Positions 18,802 to 28,955 are shown, counted from the first letter of the stretch. The stretch: DNA of 64,000 bases from UBA2336 sp964419145 (GCA_964419145.1 CAYQOM010000002.1:62001-126000), one strand, 5' to 3'. The notes: generated from the sequence alone by a model not told the origin. Numbers and translations are program-made.

Positions 18802-19959
18802 TTGAAACAGAAAAAATCCATCGCAATCCTTGGCTCTACCGGCTCCATCGGAACGCAAGCGTTGGAAGTCATTCGCGCCTATCCCGATAAATTTGAAGTA
18901 GAGGTACTCACCGCGCAAAACAATGCCGACTTGTTGATTCAACAAGCCATTGACTTTAAACCCAATGTGGTGGTAATCGGCAATGAAGATCACTATGAAA
19001 AAGTGAAAGCGACCCTTGAGCCTCATGATATAAAAGTTTATGCCGGTGAAAGTGCATTGTGTTCGGTGGTGCAGATGGAAAGCATCGACATTGTGCTCAC
19101 TGCGCTGGTAGGATATTCCGGATTAAAGCCAACCATTAAAGCGATTGAGGCTGGTAAACCCATTGCCTTAGCCAACAAGGAAACACTAGTGGTGGCTGGT
19201 GAGTTGATCACCTCATTGGCGCGTGAAAAGGGCGTAAACATTTACCCGGTAGATTCTGAACACTCAGCCATTTTTCAATGCATCGTTGGGGAATTTCATA
19301 ATAAAATCGAAAAGATCATCCTGACAGCTTCGGGTGGCCCCTTTCGTGGAAAAAAACGGGAAGAACTGTTAGCGGTAACCAAGGCGCAAGCGTTGAAGCA
19401 TCCCAACTGGACGATGGGCGCTAAAATCACTATTGATTCTGCCACGTTAATGAATAAGGGATTGGAAGTGATTGAAGCCAAATGGCTCTTTGGCCTTTCG
19501 GCCGAACAGGTAGAGGTGGTGGTGCATCCGCAATCGATTATTCATTCCATTGTGCAGTTTGAGGATGGATCGATGAAAGCCCAGATGGGCTTGCCCGACA
19601 TGCGGTTGCCGATCCAGTTTGCATTGACATATCCTGATCGCTTTAAATCCGACTTGCCACGCTTTGATTTTGTGAATTACCCCTCCCTCACATTCGAGAA
19701 GCCCGATACGGAAACTTTTCGTAATCTTGCACTTTCCTTCGAAGCCCTGAGGCGGGGAGGAAACATGCCGTGCGTGCTGAATGCCGCAAATGAAGTGGTG
19801 GTGGCTGAATTTTTACAGGACAGAATTGGTTTTCTCGCTATGTCGGATGTAGTGGAAAAATGCCTGGAAAAAGCGTCTTTTATTCAGCATCCTTCGTTTG
19901 ACGATTACGTAAACACGGATAACGAAACACGAATTAAAGCTTTAGAACTGATAAACTGA
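18802..19959 (+). CDS. dxr: 1-deoxy-D-xylulose 5-phosphate reductoisomerase
   Basis: This 385-residue enzyme makes 2-C-methyl-D-erythritol 4-phosphate in the non-mevalonate isoprenoid pathway. The NADPH loop GSTGSIG is at residues 11-17, the metal and substrate region contains PVDSEHSAIFQC, and the serine-rich loop ASGGPF follows. A TTG start at 18802 gives the family's normal N-terminus. Its stop overlaps the rseP start by one base, a dxr-rseP pairing common in Bacteroidota. Confidence 0.96.
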   Translation: MKQKKSIAILGSTGSIGTQALEVIRAYPDKFEVEVLTAQNNADLLIQQAIDFKPNVVVIGNEDHYEKVKATLEPHDIKVYAGESALCSVVQMESIDIVLTALVGYSGLKPTIKAIEAGKPIALANKETLVVAGELITSLAREKGVNIYPVDSEHSAIFQCIVGEFHNKIEKIILTASGGPFRGKKREELLAVTKAQALKHPNWTMGAKITIDSATLMNKGLEVIEAKWLFGLSAEQVEVVVHPQSIIHSIVQFEDGSMKAQMGLPDMRLPIQFALTYPDRFKSDLPRFDFVNYPSLTFEKPDTETFRNLALSFEALRRGGNMPCVLNAANEVVVAEFLQDRIGFLAMSDVVEKCLEKASFIQHPSFDDYVNTDNETRIKALELIN

Positions 19960-21284
19960 TGGATTGGATGGTATCGCTTGCTCAATTGTTGTTGAGCATT
20001 TCAATTTTGGTAGCTGTACACGAAATGGGTCACCTGCTGGCGGCCAAATATTTTGGTATGCGGGTGGAACAATTTTCAATTGGCTTTCCGCCAAAACTTA
20101 TTTCCTTTAAAAAGGGTGAAACCGAATATGCCATAAGTGCCATTCCGCTGGGTGGCTACGTAAAAATTTCGGGCATGATTGACGAATCACTCGATACGGA
20201 GACCATGAACAAAGAACCTCAGCCGTGGGAGTTCCGATCCAAGCCGGCCTGGCAACGCCTCATTGTTATGCTGGGAGGAATTTTCGTTAATGTAGTGGTG
20301 GGTATTCTCATCTTTATTGGGGTTACCTACACATTTGGCGAAACCTATTTTCTGAAAGATGTCATCAATGAAAACGGTGGCTTTCAGGTTGGCCCGGTAG
20401 GAGAGAGCATTGGGTTAAAAACCGGTGACAAGATTGTAAAAATCAACGGGCAGGATTTTGAGTACTTGCAGGACATCATCAAGCCTGAAACATTATTGGC
20501 GGATAACGCTTACTACACCATTGAACGTGAAGGGAAATTAATCGACATTAACATTCCTCCTGATTTCATTCAGAAGTTCAATAAGCGAGAAGGGGTGGGA
20601 ACGTTTGTTTCATTTCGCGTAGCTCCGGTTATCGCTGAGGTAAGCAAAGAAACACTGGCAGATCGTATGGGTTTGCAGGCAGGCGATAAAATTGTGGAGG
20701 TTAACGGACAGCCAGTTTCATACATTGATGAAGTGAATGCAGCTGTGAAAGCTACTGGTGATTCAATTCAATTGGGTGTTCTTCGCGCTGGCCGGACAAT
20801 TACCTTCAAGGAGTCTTTTAAAGATCAGAAGGCAATTGGTTTTCGAGCCGATACCAAACTCCTGGAAGAGCAACTTGAAAAGCAAATGAGTTATGGGTTC
20901 CTGGAATCTATACCATTGGGCACTGAACGCGCCTTCACTACCCTGGTCGTGCAGGTAAAGGCATTTGGTAAAGTTATTTCAGGTGTGCTTTCTCCTCGTG
21001 AATCGCTTTCTGGTCCAATCGGAATCATGCAGGCTTATGGAACGGTGTGGGATTGGGAACGTTTCTGGTCGTTAACCGGAGTACTTTCGTTGGTATTGGC
21101 GTTTATGAACCTGTTGCCGATTCCTGCGTTGGATGGCGGACATGTTATGTTTTTAAGCTATGAGATGATAGCACGAAGAAAACCATCGGATAAGTTTTTA
21201 GAGACTGCACAGAAAATCGGGATGGTGTTTTTACTAACACTAATGGTACTTATTTTCGCGAACGATATTATAAAATTGTTCTGA
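19959..21284 (+). CDS. rseP: RseP-type site-2 intramembrane metalloprotease
   Basis: This 441-residue membrane protease cleaves anti-sigma factors and signal-peptide remnants within the membrane. The zinc motif HEMGH is at residues 21-25 in the first membrane segment, two PDZ domains occupy roughly 110-300, and the third zinc ligand lies in the LDGGH motif at about residue 390. It is coupled to dxr and followed by a strong terminator. Two ECF anti-sigma factors in this window are plausible but unproven substrates. Confidence 0.95.
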   Translation: MDWMVSLAQLLLSISILVAVHEMGHLLAAKYFGMRVEQFSIGFPPKLISFKKGETEYAISAIPLGGYVKISGMIDESLDTETMNKEPQPWEFRSKPAWQRLIVMLGGIFVNVVVGILIFIGVTYTFGETYFLKDVINENGGFQVGPVGESIGLKTGDKIVKINGQDFEYLQDIIKPETLLADNAYYTIEREGKLIDINIPPDFIQKFNKREGVGTFVSFRVAPVIAEVSKETLADRMGLQAGDKIVEVNGQPVSYIDEVNAAVKATGDSIQLGVLRAGRTITFKESFKDQKAIGFRADTKLLEEQLEKQMSYGFLESIPLGTERAFTTLVVQVKAFGKVISGVLSPRESLSGPIGIMQAYGTVWDWERFWSLTGVLSLVLAFMNLLPIPALDGGHVMFLSYEMIARRKPSDKFLETAQKIGMVFLLTLMVLIFANDIIKLF

Positions 21285-21309
21285 TAGACACAGATTACCT
21301 AAAACAGGA

Positions 21310-21335
21310 AGCCCCACAACATGTGGGGCTTTTTT
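21310..21335 (+). terminator. Rho-independent terminator after rseP
   Basis: AGCCCCACA (21310-21318) pairs perfectly with TGTGGGGCT (21322-21330) around a 3-base loop, followed by a run of six T. It closes the dxr-rseP operon. Confidence 0.92.
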
Positions 21336-21359
21336 GTTGGGTTGGTTTTTTTAATGGAA

Positions 21360-21896
21360 TTATTCCTTGTCCGATTGCCGGATTTTCATTGGTGCTTTTT
21401 TAGATTTGATCACTACTACACCATTTTTGCCCTTATCCCCGTATTGATCGGTAGCTTTTTCGCCTTTCAATACATCGATTGATTCAATATTTCTCGTGTC
21501 AATCTTTTCAACATCTGCCTGTTGAATGATTTTTCCGTCAAGCACAAAAAGGGGTTGAACACCCGTTGAAGGAGAGTAAAAAAATGCACTAGGATTTTGC
21601 TCAACGCGTTCTTCTGTTACTTCAGGAGTTAATTCTGGCTTTTTGAAATTTTTAAGCGTAATCACCACCACGCCATTTTTTCCAGCTTCACCGAATTGAT
21701 CGATGGCTTTTTGATTTTTCATAACCTCAATCGATTCGATGTCGTTGGGTTTAATGTGACTCAGATCATCATAGGTGGTACGTTCGCCATTAACCACAAA
21801 CAACGGTTTTTCAGTTGTGGTAGTGATTAAATTGATTTCTTGTGCTGATGCCGTTGCGAAACAGCAGGCAACCAATAGGGTATGTAGTGCTTTCAT
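21360..21896 (-). CDS. Small secreted protein with two tandem TonB-receptor plug-like repeats
   Basis: This 178-residue protein has a signal peptide (1-18) and two copies of the motif found in SusC-type TonB plug domains. Each copy reads roughly PLFVV(N/D)G, then DIESI(E/D)V, then a GKNGVVVI block. Copy 1 covers about 29-82 and copy 2 about 110-168. No beta-barrel follows. Such isolated plug modules occur in Bacteroidota at the ends of BlaR1/M56-type proteins and as stand-alone proteins. It lies 9 bases after the PorE-like OmpA gene on the same strand, so the two are probably co-transcribed. Function unknown. Confidence 0.75.
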   Translation of the reverse strand: MKALHTLLVACCFATASAQEINLITTTTEKPLFVVNGERTTYDDLSHIKPNDIESIEVMKNQKAIDQFGEAGKNGVVVITLKNFKKPELTPEVTEERVEQNPSAFFYSPSTGVQPLFVLDGKIIQQADVEKIDTRNIESIDVLKGEKATDQYGDKGKNGVVVIKSKKAPMKIRQSDKE

Positions 21897-21905
21897 GTTT
21901 TTAAA

Positions 21906-23879
21906 TTAGTCAATCTTATTCTTTATTTCAAACTCAACCCTGCGGTTTAGCCTGCGGTCGTCATCTGTTTTCTCTTCAACAATGGGTTTTGAGCCCCCAT
22001 ACCCAATGGCCGTAATGCGCGAGGAAGGAACCTTATACTCGTAAACCAGGTAGGCTTTTATGGCATCAGCACGTTCCTGCGACAGGCGAAGGTTGGCTTC
22101 CGGTTTACCTTCTGAATCGGTGTGCCCGCTGATGGTTAGATCAATATGCGGATGATCGAGCATAAAGTTTCCGAGTTTGCTTAAGTCTTCATGCATGGAT
22201 TGTAATATATCGGCCTTGCCACTTTCAAACTCCAGCGATTTAAACGCAATCTTGCTTTCAATCGGTTCGGTTTCTTTATTGATTTCCATGTCGCCATCCA
22301 TAAAGAAAATTTCTTCGATGCGGAAGAAGTCATCGCCCTGAATGATTAACAAATAATTTCGTTTGTTGATCAGTTTGAAATCGAACGTACCATCCGGCCG
22401 TAAAAACTTTGGCGCCACCTCCACACCTTTATCCAGATCGATGATGGAAACAATGCCTTTCATTGGTTTGCCGGTTTGGCTGTTGGTAAGCGAACCCTTT
22501 AAGGTTGCGATGGCTTCCGGTTGCGCCTCCATCGGTACCGGAAAGGAGTGAAGATCCAAGTTGGCCGGATCATCACCTTCCGACCGGGCATAGTACAGTT
22601 TTTCTGATTTGGAATCGATGGTGAAATAGTATTCGCTTCCTTCGCCATTCACCAAAGGCCCTACATTTTTTGGCTCGGCCCAATTGCCGTTCTGCTTGTA
22701 GGTTTTAAAAATATCGAAATCGCCAAAGTTTAACGGATGTCCATTGGAACTGAAATACAACACATTGAATTTGTGATGAAAGAACGGACTTACTTCCTGG
22801 CCGCGTGTGTTGATGATCGGCCCCATGTTTTTTGCAGGTTGCCAGTTTCCGTTTTTATCTTTTATGCTATAGTAAATGTCGGTCATGCCAAACCCACCTT
22901 TCCGATCGGAAGAAAAGAAAAGTGTATCGCCTGTGTGCGAGAGGGAAGGATGTGAATCCCAAAATACGGTGTTGATGTTATCGCCCAGGTTACGCACGTT
23001 GCCCCAACTGTTGTCTTCTTTTCTATCGGCCACAAAAATATCGCAGCTGCCTTTTGAATCGGGTGAATCACATCGTGCAAAATAAAGTTGCTTACCGTCT
23101 TTGCTCAGGCAAGCCGAACCTTCGTTGTAACTGGTGTTGATGGTATTGAAAGGAACAGCATCCATCCACATGTCAAATTCCTGCACGCTGTAAAACAAAT
23201 CTTCATCGTATCTTCTTTCCAGTGTTTGCGTGTGCAGGTTGCGTTTGGATGTAAAAAGTAAAACGGTATCTACGTTTCCGATGGTGGGTCCGTAATCCGC
23301 TTTGGGCGAGTTTACCTGAATGCCCATGTTGAGTAATACACCTTGTGGGGGGCGCAGCGTATCAATTTCCTTTCGGTACTCCACTAGTTCATAATAGTAT
23401 TTCAACGGCACATAGTAATCGCTCTGGTATTTGGTAAGGCTATCATATTCTTGTCGTACCTGTCGGCCATCAATATCTTGCTGGTGATGTTTCAAAACTA
23501 ATTTGTAAAGTAGCACCGCTTCTCCCGGTGGACCAAACTTTTCAGAAAGCTTAGCAAGTTGCCAAAGCATGTTGGTGTTGCGTGAAAAATTCTCAACACC
23601 AAACTGTTGAACATAGGCTTTCAATAAGTTGTAATGTGTTTGGTTGCCATTATCTTTCGGGATGGCAGCAATTTTTTCAAGCGATTTTTTATCCGAATAG
23701 AAGGAAACGTTGTTGATGTTCGGAAAATTAAAGATGTCAGATTGGCTGTATGTTGTCAGGGTATCGTTTAATTGAACAACACCGCCTTTTTTGAACTTCC
23801 GATCGGGTTTTTGGCCAGTTGCCGGAAGAGAAAGTAACAGTAAAAATGCCGGTAGAAAGATTAAAAAATGCTTTTTCAC
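21906..23879 (-). CDS. PorE-like OmpA-family protein (TPR, beta-propeller, CRD, OmpA)
   Basis: This 657-residue exported protein has a signal peptide (1-22), a short TPR-like region near residues 100-140, WD40/PD40 propeller repeats at about 230-430 (including SSDRKGGFGMTDIY), a carboxypeptidase-regulatory-like domain at about 455-520 and a C-terminal OmpA peptidoglycan-binding domain at about 545-657 (SGHTDSEGKPEAN, then RRLNRRVEF). This domain order matches PorE of the type IX secretion system. Unlike PorE of Porphyromonas it has no lipobox cysteine. Bacteroidota have many paralogues, so a T9SS role is inferred only. Confidence 0.82.
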   Translation of the reverse strand: MKKHFLIFLPAFLLLLSLPATGQKPDRKFKKGGVVQLNDTLTTYSQSDIFNFPNINNVSFYSDKKSLEKIAAIPKDNGNQTHYNLLKAYVQQFGVENFSRNTNMLWQLAKLSEKFGPPGEAVLLYKLVLKHHQQDIDGRQVRQEYDSLTKYQSDYYVPLKYYYELVEYRKEIDTLRPPQGVLLNMGIQVNSPKADYGPTIGNVDTVLLFTSKRNLHTQTLERRYDEDLFYSVQEFDMWMDAVPFNTINTSYNEGSACLSKDGKQLYFARCDSPDSKGSCDIFVADRKEDNSWGNVRNLGDNINTVFWDSHPSLSHTGDTLFFSSDRKGGFGMTDIYYSIKDKNGNWQPAKNMGPIINTRGQEVSPFFHHKFNVLYFSSNGHPLNFGDFDIFKTYKQNGNWAEPKNVGPLVNGEGSEYYFTIDSKSEKLYYARSEGDDPANLDLHSFPVPMEAQPEAIATLKGSLTNSQTGKPMKGIVSIIDLDKGVEVAPKFLRPDGTFDFKLINKRNYLLIIQGDDFFRIEEIFFMDGDMEINKETEPIESKIAFKSLEFESGKADILQSMHEDLSKLGNFMLDHPHIDLTISGHTDSEGKPEANLRLSQERADAIKAYLVYEYKVPSSRITAIGYGGSKPIVEEKTDDDRRLNRRVEFEIKNKID

Positions 23880-23944
23880 AACATCCGGGTTGGTTGAAGC
23901 CGAGTCTTATCGTTAAAGTTGACATAATTTTGCTTCTTTTACAA

Positions 23945-23957
23945 CCTGCCCGGCAGG
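23945..23957. repeat. Short GC-rich palindrome
   Basis: CCTGCC (23945-23950) and GGCAGG (23952-23957) flank a single C in the otherwise AT-rich gap between the OmpA gene and lon. It resembles a fragment of a dispersed repeat. No function is assigned. Confidence 0.4.
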
Positions 23958-24052
23958 CCTGCAGACCGGCTTGGCATTACTATTGTCCTTTAAGGGCGCA
24001 TTGGTTTTTTAGTATTAATTCCATTGGCTTTGTGCCAATTTGACACCTATAT

Positions 24053-26512
24053 ATGTTTAATGCATTGCCTATTCAGATGGTTCAGGACGAGACGGATGAT
24101 TTGATTCAGTTGATTAACCCTGAACAAGAAAGTGATTTAAAACCGACCGATTTACCTGAAGAACTTTCCATTCTTCCCATAAAAAATACGGTGCTTTTTC
24201 CTGGGGTGGTAATACCCATTACCGTTGGCCGGCAGAAGTCCATCAAGTTGGTGAAGAAGGCCTACCAGGGTAATAAGATCATTGGTGTGTTGGCGCAAAA
24301 GAATGCGCAGGCCGAGGAACCATCTATCGATGATATTTACAGAACCGGAACGGTAGCGCGCATTATCAAGATGCTGGTGTTGCCGGATGGGAATACCACG
24401 ATCATCATACAAGGAAAAAATCGTTTTCAGATCAAGGAGTTTGTGCAGGAAGAACCTTTTCTTACCGCACAGATAGACCTGCAACACGATGATTCACCTG
24501 ATGCCAACAATAAAGAAGTGAAGGCGTTGGTGCAATCGCTTAAGGATGCAGCTTTTAAAATCCTGAAACTGAATCCGGAGATTCCGCAGGAAGCACATGT
24601 TGCGTTGGATAACATTCACAGCACAGCTTTTTTAATTCACTTCCTGTCATCAAACCTGAACGTGGAAGTAGGTGAGAAGCAACGCATTCTTGAAACGCAA
24701 AACATCATCGACCGGGGTACCTTGTTGCTTCAGTTTATGTTGCGCGAAATTCAGATGTTGGAGATCAAGCATGAGATTCAAAAGAAGGTTCATACCGATA
24801 TTGATCAGCAACAGCGCGATTACTTTTTACGCCAGCAAATAAAAGTGCTTCAGGATGAGTTGGGGTACGATACACCCGACAAAGAAATTGAAGAGCTGCG
24901 GAAGAAAGGTGAAGTAAAAAAATGGCCCAAGTCAGTTGCAGATCATTTTAATAAGGAATTGGATAAACTGTTGCGCACCAACCCGGCCGCACCTGATTAT
25001 CCCATTGCCATGAATTACGTTGAGTTTTTACTCGACCTTCCCTGGCAGGAATACACCATTGATGATTTTGATTTGAAGAAAGCCCGGAAGATTCTGGATA
25101 AAGATCATTTCGGGTTGGAGAAGGTGAAGACACGAATACTCGAATACCTGGCTGTACTCAAGTTGAAGCAAGATATGAAAGGCCCGATTTTGTGTTTGTA
25201 CGGACCTCCGGGTGTGGGTAAAACCTCGCTGGGCCGATCCATCGCCAAGGCATTGAACCGCAAATATGTGCGCATGTCGTTAGGGGGTGTACACGATGAA
25301 GCGGAAATTCGCGGGCACCGCAGAACCTACATTGGAGCTATGGCGGGTAAGGTGTTGCAAAACATCAAGAAGGCGCAATCGGGTAATCCGGTGTTTATCC
25401 TGGATGAGATTGATAAGGTGCGTTCAGATTTTCGTGGCGATCCGTCTTCGGCTTTGCTGGAAGTACTCGATCCGGAACAGAACAGCACATTTGGCGATAA
25501 CTACCTGGAAGTTGAGTACGATTTATCGAAGGTGTTGTTCATCGCCACAGCCAACTCGTTGGATACCATTCACCCTGCTTTGCGCGACCGGATGGAGATC
25601 ATTGAGATAACCGGGTATACGCAGGAGGAGAAAATTGAAATAGCGGTTCGTCACCTGGTTCCCAAACAATTGGAAGAACATGGTTTAAAAACTTCAGACG
25701 TTAAATTCTCGAAGAAGGCCATCGCTAAAATTATTGACAGCTATACGCGTGAGTCAGGTGTACGTAACCTGGAGCGAAAAATCGGAAGCATCGTGCGCCA
25801 TGTGGCCAAGTCGGTGGCGATGGAAGATGCATTTGATAAAGAGATTACGGAAGAAACCATTCGCAAAGTACTGGGCGCTGAAATTTTTGACGGGGAACTT
25901 TATCAAGGTAATGATATTGCCGGTGTGGTAACCGGTTTGGCCTGGACGCAGGTGGGTGGCGAAATTCTGTTTGTAGAATCAAGCCTGAGCAAAGGAAAAG
26001 GCGCCCTTACCATCTCAGGTCAGTTGGGTGATGTGATGAAGGAGTCTGCGATGGCTGCGCTCTCGTACTTAAAATCCCATGCGGAAGAGTTAGGTATTGA
26101 TCACCGTATTTTTCAGCAGTACGACCTGCACATTCACGTGCCGGCTGGTGCGGTTCCGAAAGATGGACCATCGGCAGGTATTACCATGTTCACTTCGCTG
26201 GCTTCCATTTACACCCAGCGCAAGGTAAAAGCTAAGGTAGCCATGACCGGTGAAATTACGCTGCGTGGAAAAGTGTTGCCGGTTGGGGGGATCAAAGAAA
26301 AAATACTGGCTGCCAAACGAAGCGGTATCAAGGAGATTATTCTCAGCGCAAAGAATAAGCGCGACATTGATGAGATCGAACAGCATTACATCAAAGGGCT
26401 TGTCTTTCATTATGTGGATTCCGTTGCGGATGTACTGAAAATTGCCTTACTGAAAGATAAGGTTAAGAACTCCATGAAGTTTACCTTTACAGATGTGAAA
26501 GCCGTGGCGTAG
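24053..26512 (+). CDS. lon: ATP-dependent protease Lon
   Basis: This 819-residue protease has an N-terminal substrate-binding domain beginning near LSILPIKNTVLFPG, an AAA+ domain with Walker A GPPGVGKT at about 383-390, and a C-terminal protease domain. The Ser-Lys dyad is Ser707 in KDGPSAG and Lys748 in GGIKEK. It degrades misfolded and regulatory proteins in the cytoplasm. It leads a co-directional run with porQ, hslU and a DUF4421 gene. Confidence 0.97.
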   Translation: MFNALPIQMVQDETDDLIQLINPEQESDLKPTDLPEELSILPIKNTVLFPGVVIPITVGRQKSIKLVKKAYQGNKIIGVLAQKNAQAEEPSIDDIYRTGTVARIIKMLVLPDGNTTIIIQGKNRFQIKEFVQEEPFLTAQIDLQHDDSPDANNKEVKALVQSLKDAAFKILKLNPEIPQEAHVALDNIHSTAFLIHFLSSNLNVEVGEKQRILETQNIIDRGTLLLQFMLREIQMLEIKHEIQKKVHTDIDQQQRDYFLRQQIKVLQDELGYDTPDKEIEELRKKGEVKKWPKSVADHFNKELDKLLRTNPAAPDYPIAMNYVEFLLDLPWQEYTIDDFDLKKARKILDKDHFGLEKVKTRILEYLAVLKLKQDMKGPILCLYGPPGVGKTSLGRSIAKALNRKYVRMSLGGVHDEAEIRGHRRTYIGAMAGKVLQNIKKAQSGNPVFILDEIDKVRSDFRGDPSSALLEVLDPEQNSTFGDNYLEVEYDLSKVLFIATANSLDTIHPALRDRMEIIEITGYTQEEKIEIAVRHLVPKQLEEHGLKTSDVKFSKKAIAKIIDSYTRESGVRNLERKIGSIVRHVAKSVAMEDAFDKEITEETIRKVLGAEIFDGELYQGNDIAGVVTGLAWTQVGGEILFVESSLSKGKGALTISGQLGDVMKESAMAALSYLKSHAEELGIDHRIFQQYDLHIHVPAGAVPKDGPSAGITMFTSLASIYTQRKVKAKVAMTGEITLRGKVLPVGGIKEKILAAKRSGIKEIILSAKNKRDIDEIEQHYIKGLVFHYVDSVADVLKIALLKDKVKNSMKFTFTDVKAVA

Positions 26513-26556
26513 ATTAGAGCCACCTTTTTAACCCCTGATCGCCTGTGTATCGATTC

Positions 26557-27555
26557 ATGCTAGGAATTGTTTTGATTGCTCTAAGCGAAGGATCGTTGGC
26601 ACAGATGGGCGGTCGGTCATCATTTGAATTTCTTTCGCTACCTACACATGCCCGCCTTGGCGCGTTGGGCGGTGTTAATGTTTCACATGCCGATCGCGAT
26701 CCGAATTTCTTTTTCAGTAATCCTGCGTTGGTAAGCGATTCACTTGCCGGATGGGCTTCAGCCGGGTACCTGTTTTACGTAGCTGATGTTGGTCAAGCCA
26801 CGTTTTCGTATACGCATTCGTTCGACAAAATCGGAGCTGTTTCATTCGGTATTCAGCACATTAACTATGGCGACCTAGAAGGATTTGATGAAACCGGTTT
26901 GTCGCTTGGCACTTTTCGTTCAGGCGAAACTGCGCTGGTGATCAGCAAGAGTCACCAAGTTTCGAATTTCAGGCTGGGCATTAACCTGAAAGGCGTGTTT
27001 TCAAATTTGGCGGGCTTTCGGTCGTCTGCTTTGCTGTTTGATATTGGTGGACTTTTTGTTCACCCTTCGCAAGACCTTACGGTTGGGCTTACGATTCGAA
27101 ATGCAGGGTTTGTGTTGCAGCAGTATACAGCAACCGAAGATTCAACGTTACCGTTTGATGTGCAGGCGGGCATAACGTTTAAACCCGAACACATGCCCGT
27201 ACGTTTTTCCTTTACTGCGTATAAGTTAACACGGCCCGGTAAGGTTTACAATGATCCAAATGCGGAAGAACAATTGAAATCCCTTAACAAAGTGCTTGGG
27301 CATGTTAATTTCGGTGCCGAGGTCCTGCTGCACCGAAATATAAATGTGCTGGTTGGGTATAATTTTTTAAGGCAATATGAATTGCGTTCGGATGCTGGCG
27401 GAGGCGGTACCGGATTTACGTTTGGTATTGCAGCAAAGATCAAGGCATTTGATCTGGTAATCAGTCAGAGCCGGTATAGTGTGGGAAATGCAAACTATGC
27501 CATTACCCTAAATGCTAATCTGAACAACATGATTTTAAAGAAGAAGACGATATGA
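26557..27555 (+). CDS. porQ: T9SS outer-membrane protein PorQ
   Basis: This predicted outer-membrane beta-barrel of about 332 residues has a signal peptide (MLGIVLIALSEGSLAQ) followed by FEFLSLPTHARLGALGG, the PorQ/PorV family N-terminal motif. PorQ works with PorU, PorV and PorZ in the attachment complex of the type IX secretion system. The ATG at 26557 gives a compact signal peptide; a GTG at 26545 would add four residues. The stop overlaps the hslU start (ATGA), so the two are translationally coupled. The gene starts 44 bases after lon. Confidence 0.85.
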   Translation: MLGIVLIALSEGSLAQMGGRSSFEFLSLPTHARLGALGGVNVSHADRDPNFFFSNPALVSDSLAGWASAGYLFYVADVGQATFSYTHSFDKIGAVSFGIQHINYGDLEGFDETGLSLGTFRSGETALVISKSHQVSNFRLGINLKGVFSNLAGFRSSALLFDIGGLFVHPSQDLTVGLTIRNAGFVLQQYTATEDSTLPFDVQAGITFKPEHMPVRFSFTAYKLTRPGKVYNDPNAEEQLKSLNKVLGHVNFGAEVLLHRNINVLVGYNFLRQYELRSDAGGGGTGFTFGIAAKIKAFDLVISQSRYSVGNANYAITLNANLNNMILKKKTI

Positions 27556-28955
27556 TGGATTCAAGTTATTTAACACCTCAACAAATTGTAGCCGAATTGG
27601 ACAAGTACATTATCGGTCAGCATGATGCCAAGCGAAATGTAGCCATTGCGTTGCGTAACCGCTGGCGCAGAATGAGTGTGAAGTCGGAGATAAAAAATGA
27701 AATTGTTCCCAATAATATTTTAATGATAGGTGCCACCGGTGTGGGTAAAACAGAAATTGCCCGCAGACTAGCCAAGTTGGCGGATGCACCTTTTGTGAAA
27801 GTAGAAGCCTCCAAATTTACCGAAGTGGGTTACGTGGGCCGTGATGTAGAGAGCATGGTGCGCGACCTGGTGGAGCAATCCGTGAACATGGTGAAATCGC
27901 GAAAGAAGGAAGAGGTAAAGGAAAAAGCGGCAAGCATTGTAGAGGATATTATTCTGGATGCATTGATTCCACCGTTAAAGCAACAAACTGCCCGAACCGG
28001 TTTTTCTCCGCAGCCAGAAGTGATTGGGAAGGAAGTGCCTACATCCGACATGGAGTTAAATGAGCGCACCCGTGCATTGTTTCGTGAAAAGCTGAAGAAC
28101 GGAGAGCTGGAAGAACGCAAGATCGACATCAACATTAAACCTTCGGGTAATCCCAACATTGGTATGATTGGAGCGGGCATGATGGACGAAGTTTCCATGA
28201 TGAACCTACAGGATATGATCAGCGGCATGATGCCCAAAAAGGCGAAGAAGCGTAAGGTCACCGTGGCAGAAGCAAGAAGAATTCTATTGGAAGAGGAAGC
28301 TTCTAAACTCATTGATATGGATGAGGTAAAAGACGAAGCCATTCAACGCGCTGAAAATGCCGGCATAATTTTTATTGATGAGATCGACAAGATCGCTTCC
28401 GGTTCAAAGAAAGGAGGCGGTGGACCAGATGTAAGCCGCGAAGGCGTACAACGCGATTTACTTCCGATTGTGGAAGGCAGCACGGTGAACACGAAGTATG
28501 GTGTGATCAAAACAGATCATGTGTTGTTCGTGGCCGCGGGTGCCTTTCATATCAGCAAACCATCTGATTTAATTCCTGAACTTCAGGGTCGTTTCCCGAT
28601 TCGCGTGGAGTTGAATAACCTGACGCACGAAGATTTTGTGCGCATTTTAAAAGAACCTAAAAATGCCCTCACCCGACAATACCAGGCTTTGTTTGAAACA
28701 GAAGGTGTGGCGGTTGAGTTTACTGAAGATGCCATTGAAGAACTGGCTAAAACAGCGTTCACCATTAATGCCGAAGTGGAAAACATCGGAGCGCGCAGGT
28801 TGCATACGGTGATGAGCCGGTTGTTGAATGAGTTTCTGTTTGATGTTCCAGATAAAATTCCAACCAACGCCCGCATCACCATCAATGCTGATTTGGTGCG
28901 TGAAAAACTTTCAGGCCTGGCGAAGAATAAAGATCTAAGTGAGTACATCCTGTAA
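27552..28955 (+). CDS. hslU: HslU (ClpY), ATPase of the HslUV protease
   Basis: This 467-residue AAA+ unfoldase has Walker A GATGVGKTE at 60-68, the conserved EVGYVGRDVES pore segment, an intermediate (I) domain at roughly 110-245 and Walker B IIFIDEID at about 271-278. It feeds substrates to the HslV peptidase. No hslV gene lies in this window, so the peptidase must be elsewhere if present. Two ATG codons overlap at 27552 and 27555. It overlaps porQ by 4 bases and the next gene by 1. Confidence 0.96.
   Translation: MMDSSYLTPQQIVAELDKYIIGQHDAKRNVAIALRNRWRRMSVKSEIKNEIVPNNILMIGATGVGKTEIARRLAKLADAPFVKVEASKFTEVGYVGRDVESMVRDLVEQSVNMVKSRKKEEVKEKAASIVEDIILDALIPPLKQQTARTGFSPQPEVIGKEVPTSDMELNERTRALFREKLKNGELEERKIDINIKPSGNPNIGMIGAGMMDEVSMMNLQDMISGMMPKKAKKRKVTVAEARRILLEEEASKLIDMDEVKDEAIQRAENAGIIFIDEIDKIASGSKKGGGGPDVSREGVQRDLLPIVEGSTVNTKYGVIKTDHVLFVAAGAFHISKPSDLIPELQGRFPIRVELNNLTHEDFVRILKEPKNALTRQYQALFETEGVAVEFTEDAIEELAKTAFTINAEVENIGARRLHTVMSRLLNEFLFDVPDKIPTNARITINADLVREKLSGLAKNKDLSEYIL

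Noticed and set aside
27830..28342. 170-residue minus-strand frame inside hslU
   Set aside because: Antisense to the AAA+ gene and rich in Ser/Phe/Ile repeats expected from reverse reading of helical codons.
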